A DNA stretch of 64,000 bases from Macquaria australasica (GCA_005408345.1 SEMN01000352.1:124001-188000); one strand, 5' to 3'. Positions 45,429-56,866 are shown, counted from the stretch's first letter. Notes: generated by a model not told the origin, from the sequence alone. A program made the numbers and translations.

Positions 45429-46492
45429 CACACACACAGGGGAGGTCACGCTGTATGAGCCATGAGTGTGGTGTTTATGTGGGTCATTCAAACAGCCTCT
45501 CAGACAGCTTGTTGCCAGCTCTGTCTGGATCTCTGTGTGTTATCAGTGCGAGCGCTGTTCATAATGAGCCAAGGTGATTCATAAGGACATCTGGGGCAAA
45601 TCTGCCTAGATTACTGGGTAGAACTGATGGATGAGTTTCCCTGCAGCTCTACAGATGGTTGTCACTTCCCTGCAGTTTCCAGTTAACACTGGTTAACTCA
45701 TTTGACCTTTGCCCATGTGTTTCATTTTGTTTAGCAACTGTGTCATTTAATTTGAAGGAAACATCTACCCTTAATCTTAGGGACCATTTTGGGATTTGGT
45801 GGAGTGCTTTTCTTAATCCTTGAATAAAATAGATGGCATGACATCATGTCGAGACATTTCCAGTGAAGATACACAACGCATCTTGTGTAACTTGTGTAAC
45901 AATAACGTTGCCTATACTATGCTCTCCATCTACACATACTGAATGCAACAACCCCTTTCACAGACACACACAGTTGTTAAAGATATTGTATTATAGAAGC
46001 TTTCAGAAAATAATACTCACCATAAGAGCTTTTCTTCTCCTCTGGCGTGCTTGGAGAACTGGGGAAGAGCATTTTGGTGGTGGGACTCCCGTTAGGCATA
46101 TCCACATCCAGCCTGGGGAGGGAGATGGCGTTCTTGATGATAGGAGAAATGGCGGGAGGTGGCGGCGACAGATCCTTGGATTCTCCTCTGGGTCGGTTGT
46201 CAGAGCCCCTCCTGATTTGACGGAGCGTCCTGGAGAAGAACGCTCCGATCTTGTTGTCGGGGCTGGAGATAGAATCCGTCTCCCCGTTGTTCCCATTGGA
46301 CGTGCCGCCGTGGTTGCTGAGGAAGGATGTGTCCCCGAACACATCGCCGCCGCGGCCCACGTGCATGGTGTGGCGGAAGTCACCCAGAGGAGGGCTGATC
46401 ATGTCCAACGTGAGGTCGCCTTTAAAGCGGCGCTTGCTGTGGGAGTGTGAGACCAGACCTTTCAGACCTGACAGCTTTTCTTGAAGATTCAT
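43088..46492 (-). CDS. cdc42ep1: cdc42ep1, Cdc42 effector protein 1 / Borg5 (2 coding exons)
   Basis: Coding exons 46492-46021 and 43815-43088 join in phase 1 to 399 aa (human 391). Residues 32-46 form the CRIB motif ISPPLGDFRHTMHVG, which binds GTP-loaded Cdc42. It continues as GRGGDVFGDTSFLSNHGG, shared by all Borg proteins. A second Borg block, PAISPIIKNAISLPRL, is at 113-128. A third, SSYGLESGFVTLPRL, spans the exon junction and matches human SSYGLDSGF. The acidic end MDDEDEIKV also matches the human C-terminus. The mammalian proline/alanine heptad repeats are absent. Borg proteins organise septins and actin downstream of Cdc42. The start codon is near the left side of an exon whose 5' UTR acceptor is about 20-45 bp upstream. 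cdc42ep4 is a less likely alternative. Confidence 0.95.
43845..44400. repeat. MITE-like repeat R2, copy 2 (cdc42ep1 intron 2)
   Basis: The best-preserved copy. It contains GCATAAAGACTGGAAACAGG, GTTAGCCTGGTTCTGTCC, TTTCTTGGCCGGGAGCACTG, GAGCTTTGGAGGTGCTGGTA and CTTCCAGTCTCTTTGTGC, ending ATGTCAAACTATTCCTTTAA. Sub-terminal segments pair with each other in inverted orientation. Confidence 0.75.
45015..45275. repeat. MITE-like repeat R2, copy 3, short (cdc42ep1 intron 2)
   Basis: Starts AAAAGAATAGTTTGACATTT and ends CCCAAAATGTCAAACTG. It has GAGATGAGAAGATCGATACC and ACTCTCATACTTATATCTTG inside. Confidence 0.7.
45371..45426. repeat. (CA)n microsatellite
   Basis: Pure CA run in cdc42ep1 intron 2. 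Confidence 0.97.
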
Positions 46493-48939
46493 GGTCACAC
46501 GGCTCAGTATTTCTTGAAAATCAACCAGAAACAATGTCTGGAATTGCCTTAAATCCCACTGAATGGCAAAACTGAACTAGCAAAGTTAAACTTTTCTCCT
46601 CTTAGATTTACGTCAAAATCATTGACAGATCCAAAGTCCAAAGTATGGACCTAAAAAAAAAGCTCTGAAAGGTTATTCCAAGATCTTGAAACCGTGTAAT
46701 TTCTAAGACTGAATAGTCTCCAGGCCTGCAGCGCCAAATAGTTCACTGGAATATTAACTCTGTTTATCATGTGCAGGCCAAACTCTGTCCCACTCTTTGT
46801 AGCTCGTTGTTATGCATAGCTGGCTGAATTAAACTGACATAAATTGAGGAGAACACTGTGCAGTTGTGTTCCTGGAAGCACCCGGGCCAATTGAAGTGTG
46901 GTCAGGTCGCCTGGTTTCCCCCGCTTGCCTTGGGCTTGGGCTTTTCGACATCAGCTCAGAAATAGGGCCAGCTGCAAACGGCTCTGCGGTTGCACCATGG
47001 AACCATCTATCCAGAGTAAAAACAGGGAAAAAACATTTATCTTTAAAATGTAGACAGGGATGTATTTGATTTTGATGGAAGAAATGGATGACATTTGCAG
47101 TTTATTCTGTGGAAGTTGAGATTCAGTGAGAGACCACGGTGCCTTCCTATTCTGAATGCTGTATGTAGTAACCTCGCTGCATTTTGGACAGATCTGTCTT
47201 TCCGCAGGTTTTTAGGGTTCCGCGTTCCAAAGGTCCGCTGGTCTGGAACCATCTAAATTTAGACCACAGTCACTCCTCTGTGCAACAAACCAAAGTCTGC
47301 TTCTTATCCATAAAATGGGTGGACTTTCAGGGAATTCCTGCTTCCATTTTGTCCGGCTTTGTCTGGCGTGAAGGTTACTCAAAGTTCATTTTACATTTCA
47401 CTGAAAAGACTTATCACGATTTTAAAGTCGAGCAGCAGCCCTCCTTCAACAGGCTTAGATTTGTTTATAAACAGTTTATAAACAGGCTCAGCGAGATAGG
47501 AAGAGATAATGAAATTGTCCTGATAAGAAAATCACTGCTGCTAAAAAGCTGTAATGCTAAACTGCCTGTGTATGGAGCCCCGTATAAAGCTTTATATTTC
47601 TTTTACACTCCATTTTAATTACTTGACTAAAGTATTATTAATGTATTCAGATATATTTATGATTTGACTGACAGCGTTTTGTTGGGATAGGAGCTCCATA
47701 GCTACCGCTGTAAGTCTGTAAGTCTGTAATGAAGGCCGACACAAAATTGGCCTTTTCTCATGTGTTGTTCTTTGCCAGCAGAGTAATGGATATCCAATTC
47801 TAAAATATTTTGATAGCATAAGGCAGCACTGACAAGGACCTCTGGTTCTCTTTAAAAGCTTTCCACTGCAGCAGCTAAATGTCGGCGGGCCTCCCACGCA
47901 TGCACAGCTCCGTCTGGCTTCATTAATGACCTGCTATGGTTCAAGAGATGGGGATTGCGTCAGGTCCAAGGCAGCCCTTCTAATTTGCTGCTGACCGCAG
48001 TCCCAGGCCCTCCGCTCCACTTCCCCTGGCTGGCGTTTTAAGAGGGGCATTTGGGAGCGGAGAGGGAGGAAACACGCCACATACCAGCACTGAGCAGAGC
48101 CATATCAAGGCACACAAAGGGACGCCAGGGACCAGTATACCGAGGTGTCGAATCTAATACAGCGTGAGCCTGCAGGGACATTGTGCACGTTCCCATGAAC
48201 CGCGCTGAAGCGACAGGCCACCTCTCTGATTACAACTCCCCAGCGACAGCACAGACACAATGGCACTAACCCAACAATGGAAAAAAAGTTTGTCTTGCTG
48301 TATCAAGGTTGAACAAGAAAAAAACTCAGTCTAATTGATAACCTACAGTATTACAGGAATACACATGGGGCCATTAATTACTCTGGCTGTGTGCTTACGG
48401 AAAGCTCTGGTGTTTTGTCTTTGCCTGTAATCCCGTTAAAGACCTTTGACCACAGCTCAGAGGGGGTCACTCCCTCCGAAACCTCTTATGTATCTGGACC
48501 CTGCGGGCAAAGCTCATTTTATCTGCACATATGCTTCTGTCCTACTGAACTCCCCTTCCCTCCTCTCTGTGATCCTTCTTTGCACTTGCTCCTCTGTTTG
48601 CCGAGTTACACAAATACTGCAGCCAGCACCCTCAGGCCTCAGATAAAATGACCTGAAAAGCACCACAAGTACAAAAACCCCAATATTTTGAGTCTTTAAA
48701 AGGTAATAAATTTAACGCTATAATCCCAGTAGCAGCCTGCCTGCCTGCATCTTGGATGTCAGAAAAGTATAAGGGACCTCTCAACAGGAGGGACTTGGAC
48801 CTACCCTGGATTATCCTCTAATCCTTCATCTCCTCCGTTTCCCCCAGCAGGGAACCTCTTTTTGGGCAAGGCCTGGCTGCTACCACCCTGGTCGGCTGCT
48901 CCTCAGGTTCTGATTCCTGTCAGAGAAGAAATAAAATGC

Positions 48940-49220
48940 AAAATGAGTTTGAGGGAGGGAGAGAGTCGATTTAAACTGAAGCAAGGCAGGGTGAGAAGTG
49001 ATGGAAGGAAGCAGGGGATGAAAAAAACAAGTTTCATTTTCACAAAAAGGAGTGAAGGGGGAGGATGGCAAATCGGGACAGAAACAGAGATGAGAGGAAT
49101 GGATGCCGAGAGAAATGAGACAAAGAGAAAAGGTCAGATGAGGAGAGGAAACGAGGGGATCGAGATGTGAGGGGAGGAGAATGATAGAAGGACGCGAGAG
49201 AAAACATACAGGCAGGAAGA
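48940..49220 (+). repeat. Purine-rich (AG) low-complexity stretch
   Basis: The plus strand is dominated by A and G over nearly 280 bp, for example GAGGGAGGGAGAGAG and GAGGAGAATGATAGAAGG. Confidence 0.7.
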
Positions 49221-49404
49221 AACATCAAGACTGAGACATAAAAACACAAAGATTTCAGTGAATGGATACGATCAGAGAAATGTGGAGTTTAGGATCATCA
49301 TCTTTGATGTTATCATCACTAATAATTACTGACACCTATCTTATTTCATTGTTTCTTTCCTTTATGATTTGTAACATTTACTGTTTTGTACCATTTTTAG
49401 CCCT

Positions 49405-49625
49405 GATAGCAGCAACTCAAACTATTGGATGGATTGCAATGAAATTTTGAACAGACATATGTGTTTCCCAGAAGATGAATCCAACTGACTTTGGTGATCC
49501 CCTTGACTTTTCCTCTAGCGCCACCATGAGGTGCAAATACTTTGGCTTATAAATAAATACCGGCAAAACTAATGATTTTCCCATCAGCCTCGGCTATTAG
49601 CATTTAACTGGCTGTAGACTCTTAC
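49405..49625 (+). repeat. Dispersed repeat R1, forward copy (cdc42ep1 intron 1)
   Basis: It contains CTATTGGATGGATTGCAATG, TTTGGTGATCCCCTTGACTT, CCTCTAGCGCCACCATGAGG, CCCATCAGCCTCGGCTATTA and GGCTGTAGACTCTTA. Confidence 0.75.
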
Positions 49626-50329
49626 CTACAGAGTCTGGTTATCATGTCTTTTGTCTTGTAGTCTTTGACACTTGTCAGATGTATCCTGTCTGGGGACTGG
49701 GTCTCACCCAGACATTTTTGTTTTTTCTTTCTTTCTCGTTTTAAAGGTTTTCATGATTTTAAGCAAAAAACTGGAGCCTGATGCGTTGTCTCAGATAAGC
49801 TCTTTTTCAATGCTGTACCAGACAAATCTGAACAGGTATCTCCAAAGGTGGTGAGAGATAACTGTATGAAAACTGTTCAAACTTCAATACCCAGGAATCT
49901 TGCAACGAGACATCAGTAGGCCAAACTCAATCAGCGTTGAAAATTTTGTGACCCAGTTTGTGATCAAATGAGAGCATTTTTGCATTAAAACTTCAGTTTA
50001 TTTCATCTCTCTGCTGCAGCTTAGAGTTGCTTTCTTTGGGCAAGTAAGTCACCATTCAGGGGATTTCGGTGCGTTCATACATCACAGACAGGCTCAATAA
50101 AATATTTCCATGTCACTATGTACAGTATTTGCTTGAGGTGGCTTTGCTGGATATAAACCAGAGTAACCACAGTCTAATAGGAGCCGTGTGTGTTGTGTGT
50201 TGTGTGTTGTGTGTGTGTACGGACACATTCCTGAGCAGAGCATCGGTCGGTGGAGTCTTTCTCTCGATTACGACCATCAAACATCCTTCTTCTCAACCTC
50301 GGCGCTGATTGAAACCACGTTTCGGTCTG

Positions 50330-50660
50330 AACCATCTTTTTTTCTTTTCTTTCATTCTCTCTTCTCCTCTTGCCTCACTTTTTCTTTCTCTTTCTGCATC
50401 TCTCCATTCTTTCCCTCTCGTTTCTTTCCCATTCTTGCCTTCTAATGTTTGTTTCTCTTTAATTGTCTCTCCTTCTTTTGTCTTCTCTTTCTCTCTTTCC
50501 CCCTCATTTTACCCTCATTCTGAATCTTTTCCTCTCTTTGTTTACTCCTCCTCTTTCCCTCTTTTTTCCTCTCTTTTTCTGTCCTTGTTTTGTTTCTTCA
50601 ATTGCTCTCTTCTTCTCTCCCTTTCTTTTCTTTTCTTTGCTTCTCCTTGAGTGTCTTCAC
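50330..50660 (+). repeat. Pyrimidine-rich (TC) low-complexity stretch
   Basis: Over 300 bp are nearly all C and T with short TTTC/CTCT units. The frames through it read as Phe/Ser/Leu-rich and are not genes. Confidence 0.85.
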
Positions 50661-51411
50661 TGACTTCAGAAGGCTGAAACAGCTGTTGGGCCCACACACG
50701 CACACGCGTACACCCTTTAATCTCAAAAATGTTTACTCTGCTATAGTTTGTCTTGAGTAAAATCAGCGATGGACTTTATCTTGGGTCTTCCCCTCCCTCT
50801 CTTCTCGTGTCCTTCACTCACTAACCCCGCTAACCAGGTGAACAAACATACAAGATAAGGCCACATTTTTAAGGCTCACCCTTTGACTTTCAATTACATT
50901 CCTATTTTCACCATCAATGCTCAGTCTGAATCCAAGCAAAACACGGCTACACTTCCTCCTCAGCCAAGAAAACATTTTCATGCTTCAACAAATATCCATA
51001 CTCTCCGAGGCTCTCTGCTTCCTGCATCTGCTGGAACTGGCAGTCCCAATTTGCCCTCTTTGTTGCCTCTCTCTCTTTCGGTGTATATCTCTTCTGCTCT
51101 CATACATAAACTTTCTTCTTTTCTTCTACCTTTCTTCTTCTTACACACGCACATTCGCTCTCTCTTCGTTTGATATTTGCCACATTACAGGTCTTTAAAG
51201 AAATACATAGACACTGCAGCCAGACTGAAACGATATTGTCGGCCAATTTGATCTTATCACATATACTTTATATTGGTATCCTTTTATATGTCGACCAACA
51301 GATACAAGAAATTGCAGTACTGGAATGCCAAAAATACATTTAAGATAATAAAATCACCATTACATACTTTGTCCACCAGAGAGCAGTGACAAGTTTATTT
51401 TTCTACAAAAG

Positions 51412-51930
51412 TCTTTAAAGGAACAGCTTGACATTTTGGAAAATACTCTTAATTGCTTTCTTGCTGAGAGTTCATCTTCTTCTTCTTCTTTTTGAGTTTT
51501 AACGGCGGTTGGCAACCAGCGTATTAGGTGCATTACCGCCACCTTGCTGAGAGTTGATGAGACGATAGATACCACTCTCATATCTGTACGCTACATAGGA
51601 AGCTAGAGCTAGCAGCTGGTAGGCTTAGAACAAAGACTGGAAACACAGGAAACGAGACATAAGGGGTTAGTTGGTGAGCTTTAGAGGTGCTTGCGAGACT
51701 AAAATGTGCTAAAATGTTTCTTTACAGATGTTGTAGACAAATTTTGTTGGACAGAGCCAGAGAGCTGTTTCCTACCACTTCCAGTCTTTATGCTAAGCTA
51801 TGCAAACCATCTCCTGGCTGTAGCTTCATATTTAGCTTACAGACATGAGCATTGTATTGATCCACTCATCTAACTGTCAGCAAGACAGCAAATAAGTGTA
51901 TTTCACCACATGTCGAACTCTTGCTTTAAA
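51412..51930. repeat. MITE-like repeat R2, copy 4, with a nested insertion
   Basis: Starts AAAGGAACAGCTTGACATTT and ends ACATGTCGAACTCTTGCTTT. Inside are AAAGACTGGAAACACAGG, GAGCTTTAGAGGTGCTTG and CCACTTCCAGTCTTTATGCT. A 70-bp retroposon fragment interrupts it at 51473-51542. Confidence 0.75.
51473..51542 (-). mobile_element. 5'-truncated retroposon fragment with GAA tail
   Basis: Minus-strand reading: GTGGCGGTAATGCACC, then CTGGTTGCCAACCGCCGTTA, then AAACTCAAAA and a (GAA)n tail. It is flanked by a perfect 13-bp direct repeat CTTGCTGAGAGTT at 51460-51472 and 51543-51555, a target-site duplication of an R2 sequence. Confidence 0.8.
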
Positions 51931-53645
51931 CCAAATTTAAGAGATCCTTGTCAAATATGGTGCTAATGTTTTGTTATCATATTTTTTAAACTCCAAATAT
52001 TGATATCAGTATTGATATCGGCCTCAAAAATGTAGTATCTCTAAAGAGACCAAACCATGTCCCTGATGGTGCTCCATGTTGTTGAATGTTTTTGCCATTT
52101 TGAGTGATGATGAGCAGCTGGCACTATTTCTAAAGTTTAAAAAAAGACTAAAAAGTTAAGTTAAATTTTGGTGTTGCATAATGGTCCTTAGCTACTATCC
52201 CAGGGAGAGGTGGAGACTAGCCAGAGCTGGGGAAATTTTACAGTCGTCCACATCTATCATCATCTGAAAAGTTCACATGCAGTCAAATTTTGGACAGCAG
52301 CCAATCAACAAACAGACCTGAGCCTACCCCCTTTTTCAAACAAACAAAAAAAATCATCACGGCTTCATCAAAAATGTCCTCTTTTTTCACCCACACAGTC
52401 CACTAAAATCTGTCTTAGTGATCTGCTAAATAGTAATTTTAAAACTATGATAACTGCAAGATTTGGGAGTAGATAAGAGACAAAGAGTTTGCCCACATTT
52501 CCCTCCACGCAGCTGACAGCAGTGACCAGTTGGCTGACGGATAAGTCAACCAATCTCTTGGTGTCTTCCTTTACGGGGGGGGATTGGATCATGTTGTTAG
52601 ATAAGTGAGTTGTGACCATTTGTTGACGACAGACCATGATGGAGAAGTTTTCCCAGCATCCCCATGTGTGGCAAATAAATAAAAAAATAAATGAATAAAT
52701 AAAAGCCAGGGAACCATGTGGTGTGAAAACAAATACAGCAGCCGGATTCAGAGTTTGCACCTCTGCTACTGACCCTTTCCTGGTTGGTTGCGTCAATGAC
52801 ACCCAAAGGTTACAAAGGGTGCCCCTCAAAGGAATGTAGAACTCAAGTAAAAAAATAAAAAAAAGATGAGAAATAGCCTGGAAAAACCATGAGGGAATGT
52901 CTGCACTCTTTTACTTAATCAAATGCTTTGAAAAGTACCGTATCATTAGTGTGAATCATATGAGGGGGATGCACAGGAAACATATTACATGCATGTGTTT
53001 ATCATCTGCTGCTGGCTGAGCTGAGTGCATACAGGAGGCCGACGTAGAAATATCAAAGCATGTACTCAAGTAGGATATACCGTACGCCTACTCTGGGGAG
53101 ACTAACTGGGGGAATTACGGATCCAGTTAAACATTAAAAAAAGTGACACGCCGTACAGATCCACAGTCAGGAAGGCTGGATTCATCCCTGCATGTTTTTA
53201 TTGTATTTCGTGTTATTATCGCTGAAGCAGGCTGGCTTTTTATTGATCACCGCTGTCCATGTTTGTTTATTGGCGGGCTTCAGTGGGCCAACAAGCTCTT
53301 CAATCAATGTGTGTGCGTGTGTGTGGTATTTCGCATGGTGGCCTCCCTCAAGGCTTGCTGGCAGGTTGCAGGGGTCAGAAGGCCACTGCCCCCAATGTGT
53401 AATGAGTCCGACACTGCGCCGCCTGTTTGCCTCCATAATTAAAACACCTCAAGGCCACCAACTTCAACTTCACCGTGTCATGTTCCACTGAATCACAGCG
53501 CATCTTGGTCATGTCAGTGACATGTATGGAAACGGATGGGTTATGTCATGTAACTGCTGTAATTACAAGGCAGAGTGATACAAATCAAAGCAGGGGCAGA
53601 GTTTATTCTGACCAAGGTTGCAGTGGGGAAATAGTAATGATAAAC

Positions 53646-53665
53646 TGCTGCTGCTGCTGCTGCTG
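53646..53665. repeat. (CTG)n short trinucleotide repeat
   Basis: Six to seven perfect CTG units in cdc42ep1 intron 1. Confidence 0.9.
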
Positions 53666-54323
53666 AATATAAATGTTACAGAGCAGATTGAGTTTCATGT
53701 CAGACATCTGAGAAAAGACTCTCACAACAACACTAAAACAACTTACCCACCAGCATTACATTAACGTCATGTCTGATAACAGCTTGGTTTCAGTCAACAG
53801 TTTTACAAGTTTTAATGGTATTACCTTATCTGAAACTAAACCCAACATGTTTGCTTTCTTTCTCTGATCAGCAGGAGGCTTTTTTCTCCCAAAAGGCCTA
53901 TTAATTAATCTATGTTTTTAGCAGAAAAAAACTACATTGCTAATAATTAATCACATGATATGCAGCCGACAAAAAAAATCAACAGGTAATTGATAAGTTC
54001 TTTTAAGTTAGGCTATTCCCTCTCCAAACAGTAATAATATCTGAGTATACAATACAAATATCACAGAAACTCTTATAAGAATGTTACAGGAATATTATAG
54101 CATGTAGTATAAAATACCCACACTGATGAAATTACAAGTCTCCATATGAACCGAAAAGTCACTACAGATTCACTTAACTTACTGCAAACACTCTCAAAAG
54201 TCTCTACACGAATATTTTATAAAATAAAAGTGCGATAAAGTCCCCATTAACTCATTACAGAGTATTACAGCCTCTGAGGAACATTATAGAGTAATTTAAC
54301 GTCAAATTTCAATATAAACTCAC

Positions 54324-54480
54324 CTAAAGAAACTGCGACACGAAGAACAGGAGACTCCAGTTTAATTATCTTTCCAATAGAAATGTGTTTCAGGTTCGTG
54401 TGGTCCGTGTGAGCCGGTGGTGCAGCCGGACTGTCCGGTTGGTGCGCCGGGTGTGCGGAGCGGCGCAGTGCGGAGGATGA
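54324..54480 (-). other. Probable non-coding first exon of cdc42ep1
   Basis: On the minus strand a splice donor TCTTTAG|GTGAGTTT ends this exon at 54324. The sequence upstream is GC-rich, with several CpGs, in an otherwise AT-rich region. Human CDC42EP1 also starts with a non-coding exon. The right edge (transcription start) is approximate. Confidence 0.5.
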
Positions 54481-54485
54481 GGAAA

Positions 54486-54512
54486 GGGGCGGGCCGTGGA
54501 TCAAGTACCAAT
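54486..54512 (-). promoter_or_regulatory. GC box and CCAAT box, cdc42ep1 promoter
   Basis: GGGGCGGGC (SP1-type) at 54486-54494 and CCAAT at 54508-54512, upstream of the proposed first exon. No TATA box seen. Confidence 0.45.
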
Positions 54513-55064
54513 GAAACCATCAGAGGGCCACACCGGGAGCTCCCACACCGCTTCTCCGTGTCACCGTGTCTCTCTACAACATGCCAATTGACTTGTCAAC
54601 ACGATTTGAAGCAATAAGTATACATGTAGAGAAAATGAGGCAGTGCTTTTACAGCCAAACAAGGGGGCGCATGACCAACATGACCTTCATATCAAATTTG
54701 TACACTTTTTTTTAAGCTCCCACATTTTGACATAAAGTGGCTGTATGAAATGTTTTCATCCAGAAATCTACCAGAGTGAAAAGTGCCAGTTTATTGTCAA
54801 GTGCTAATCATCAGACTTAGATGCAGCTCAGTATCTGCTGAGTATCTGCTGACTTTAAGCGAAGGGGAAGCACATAATTATGACATTTTTTCATGATGAC
54901 TCAGTTTGCCTGTCCAATAACTAACCACATGATAGGTGTACAGTAAGGCAGTTTAAACCCAAATCTAACAATGACTCTGACCTTTACTGAGGGCTTTTAT
55001 GTGCCTTAAGGCTTAAGCTTTTGAGATAGCCAACCATCTGTTGGCGGTAATATGAGCTGTTGTA

Positions 55065-55445
55065 CTTTTTAAAGGAATAGTTTGACATATTGGGAAATAT
55101 GTTTGTACAGTTAAAGACTGGAAACGGGGACACAGCTACTGTAGCTTGGCTCTGCCTCCCTTATGAACACATTATATCTCATTTGTTTACAAAAAAATGA
55201 AGTGTAAAAATGACAGGGAATATCTGCTTTAATATTTCTTTTACAGGTGCGGGTAGGCAGATTTTGTTTGTTTTTTTACTTTCGAACAGAGCCAAGCTAG
55301 CTGTTTCCCCCTGTTTCCAGTCTTTATGCTATGATAAGCTAATTGTTGCCTGGTTGCAGCTTCATATTTAATGGACACATATTATGATAGTGGTGTCGAT
55401 CTTCTCGTTTGCCTCTCTACAAGAAAACAAATAAATATACTTTTA
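55065..55445. repeat. MITE-like repeat R2, copy 5
   Basis: Starts AAAGGAATAGTTTGACATAT. It contains AAAGACTGGAAACGGGG, TAGCTTGGCTCTGCC, AGCTAGCTGTTTCCCCCTGT, CCAGTCTTTATGCTATG and GTGTCGATCTTCTCG. The right end is degraded. Confidence 0.7.
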
Positions 55446-56148
55446 AGTATTTACCAAGGGGATATGGTTATGTACGTAGATTTTGTGTTTTAATAGCTGT
55501 TAAAAATCCAAATTTTCTTCACATTGGAGGCTGAAACTGCACTATGAGCAGATTTCCATGTTGGCAATGTTTGAGAACTGAACTGAAATCCCTTAAAATC
55601 CTGAAAAAAATGACATCATCCTGCTCACGTTTGTGATGGTTCAACTAAAGGAAACCAGAGTTGAGTCTAGTGAGTCATTGAACAAATGGTGTCCATGTAT
55701 GATATCTGAAAAACACAGTCAATACACAGTATTTTCATCAGAGGGGTAAATTAATTTTCCTCTTTGAGGTTTATGCTGATGAGGTAGAGTTTTACATACA
55801 GATCTCAACAGGTTCAGCTTTAAACTTCAATTAGATTTACTGCTCCATGACTGACTGCTGCAGAACTTCATCCAACACTCAGGCAGCAACAGCCAGTCAG
55901 AGGTGTAGCCCCATAAAGTGCACATGTCAGTGGTCCCGTGCTGACCTGTCCAACAGGAAACAGAGCCTTATCAACAGGAACAGAAGCATCCTCACCCCGT
56001 CCTCAAAGGCTTCTAACAGGCCTGTCTGTCGTTAAAGCTCTGAGGTGGCCTGTAAGTCTGCCAGTGTACACCACGGCCGATCATACCACAGCCACATGCC
56101 ACCTCTTAGTGCTGCAGCACTTCCCTGCTGCCCCCACACCCCTGGTAC

Positions 56149-56149
<1 letters not shown>

Positions 56150-56193
<44 letters not shown>

Positions 56194-56194
56194 A

Positions 56195-56235
<41 letters not shown>
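56150..56235. repeat. (CA)n microsatellite, interrupted
   Basis: About 86 bp of CA with a few interruptions. Confidence 0.97.
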
Positions 56236-56237
<2 letters not shown>

Positions 56238-56863
56238 CAGAGCTCACACGTAGGAAGGCGGAAGTAAACACAATCACACACAATCTGGGAAGCTACCATT
56301 GCTCCATTGCTCACACCCTTCCTAATGTCACAAGACTTAAGTTGTCCTCTGTTTACTCACATTGTCAAAGATTAAAAAAAAAAAAAATACTTTGTATATG
56401 TGGTTAAATTTGAAGTTATTGCATTTTCAAAAATCCACTTTTTTTTACAGGAAGTTTCAGAATAAATCCAGTATACTTTTTCCTGTTTGGCTCCAATCAC
56501 TAATGCATTACTATAATCCATCCAATCAGGACATTTTGCTGCATTTGAACCAGAACATGTTTTAGCATTTTCAAAATGAGTAGGATTGGACAAAACCAAG
56601 TGTGGTTACTTATTACTGATTGGTCCAGAGTGCCCGCATACATTTGTTGGGCCAACAGGTTTGCTTGTCAGCCAATCAGGATCCACTATACCTTCAGATG
56701 TATCCAGTATGACTAATTAAATTGTTTAATCAACCTTATCATTAGAGCATTAGCTGATTCATAGTTTGTTTAGTGACAAAGGGGATAAATGTGCATTAAG
56801 CACAGAAAGTGTTTAATACACACCTCTAATCTGTATATACAGAACTAGAGGGCATCTAAAGGA

Positions 56864-56866
<3 letters not shown>

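Larger units (their letters stand above)
46540..54320 (-). other. cdc42ep1 intron 1 (probable)
   Basis: 7.8 kb between the coding exon and the proposed non-coding first exon. It contains an R1 copy, an R2 copy with a nested retroposon, a purine-rich stretch near 48940-49220 and a pyrimidine-rich stretch near 50330-50660. No coding exon was recognised; the 144-codon frame at 47184-47618 shows no family similarity. Confidence 0.5.

Noticed and set aside
45863..46450. 195-codon plus-strand open frame
   Set aside because: It overlaps the cdc42ep1 coding exon in antisense and crosses its splice junction. The minus strand encodes the conserved CRIB and Borg blocks, so this frame is a shadow.
47184..47618. 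144-codon plus-strand open frame in cdc42ep1 intron 1
   Set aside because: No family similarity, no splice context and AT-rich codon use. Length alone is not convincing in this sequence.
50309..50663. Phe/Ser/Leu-rich frames resembling membrane segments
   Set aside because: They are translations of a polypyrimidine tract in several frames, not a membrane protein.
56150..56235. CA tracts as a CRISPR-like array
   Set aside because: Simple dinucleotide repeats without spacers, in a vertebrate genome.
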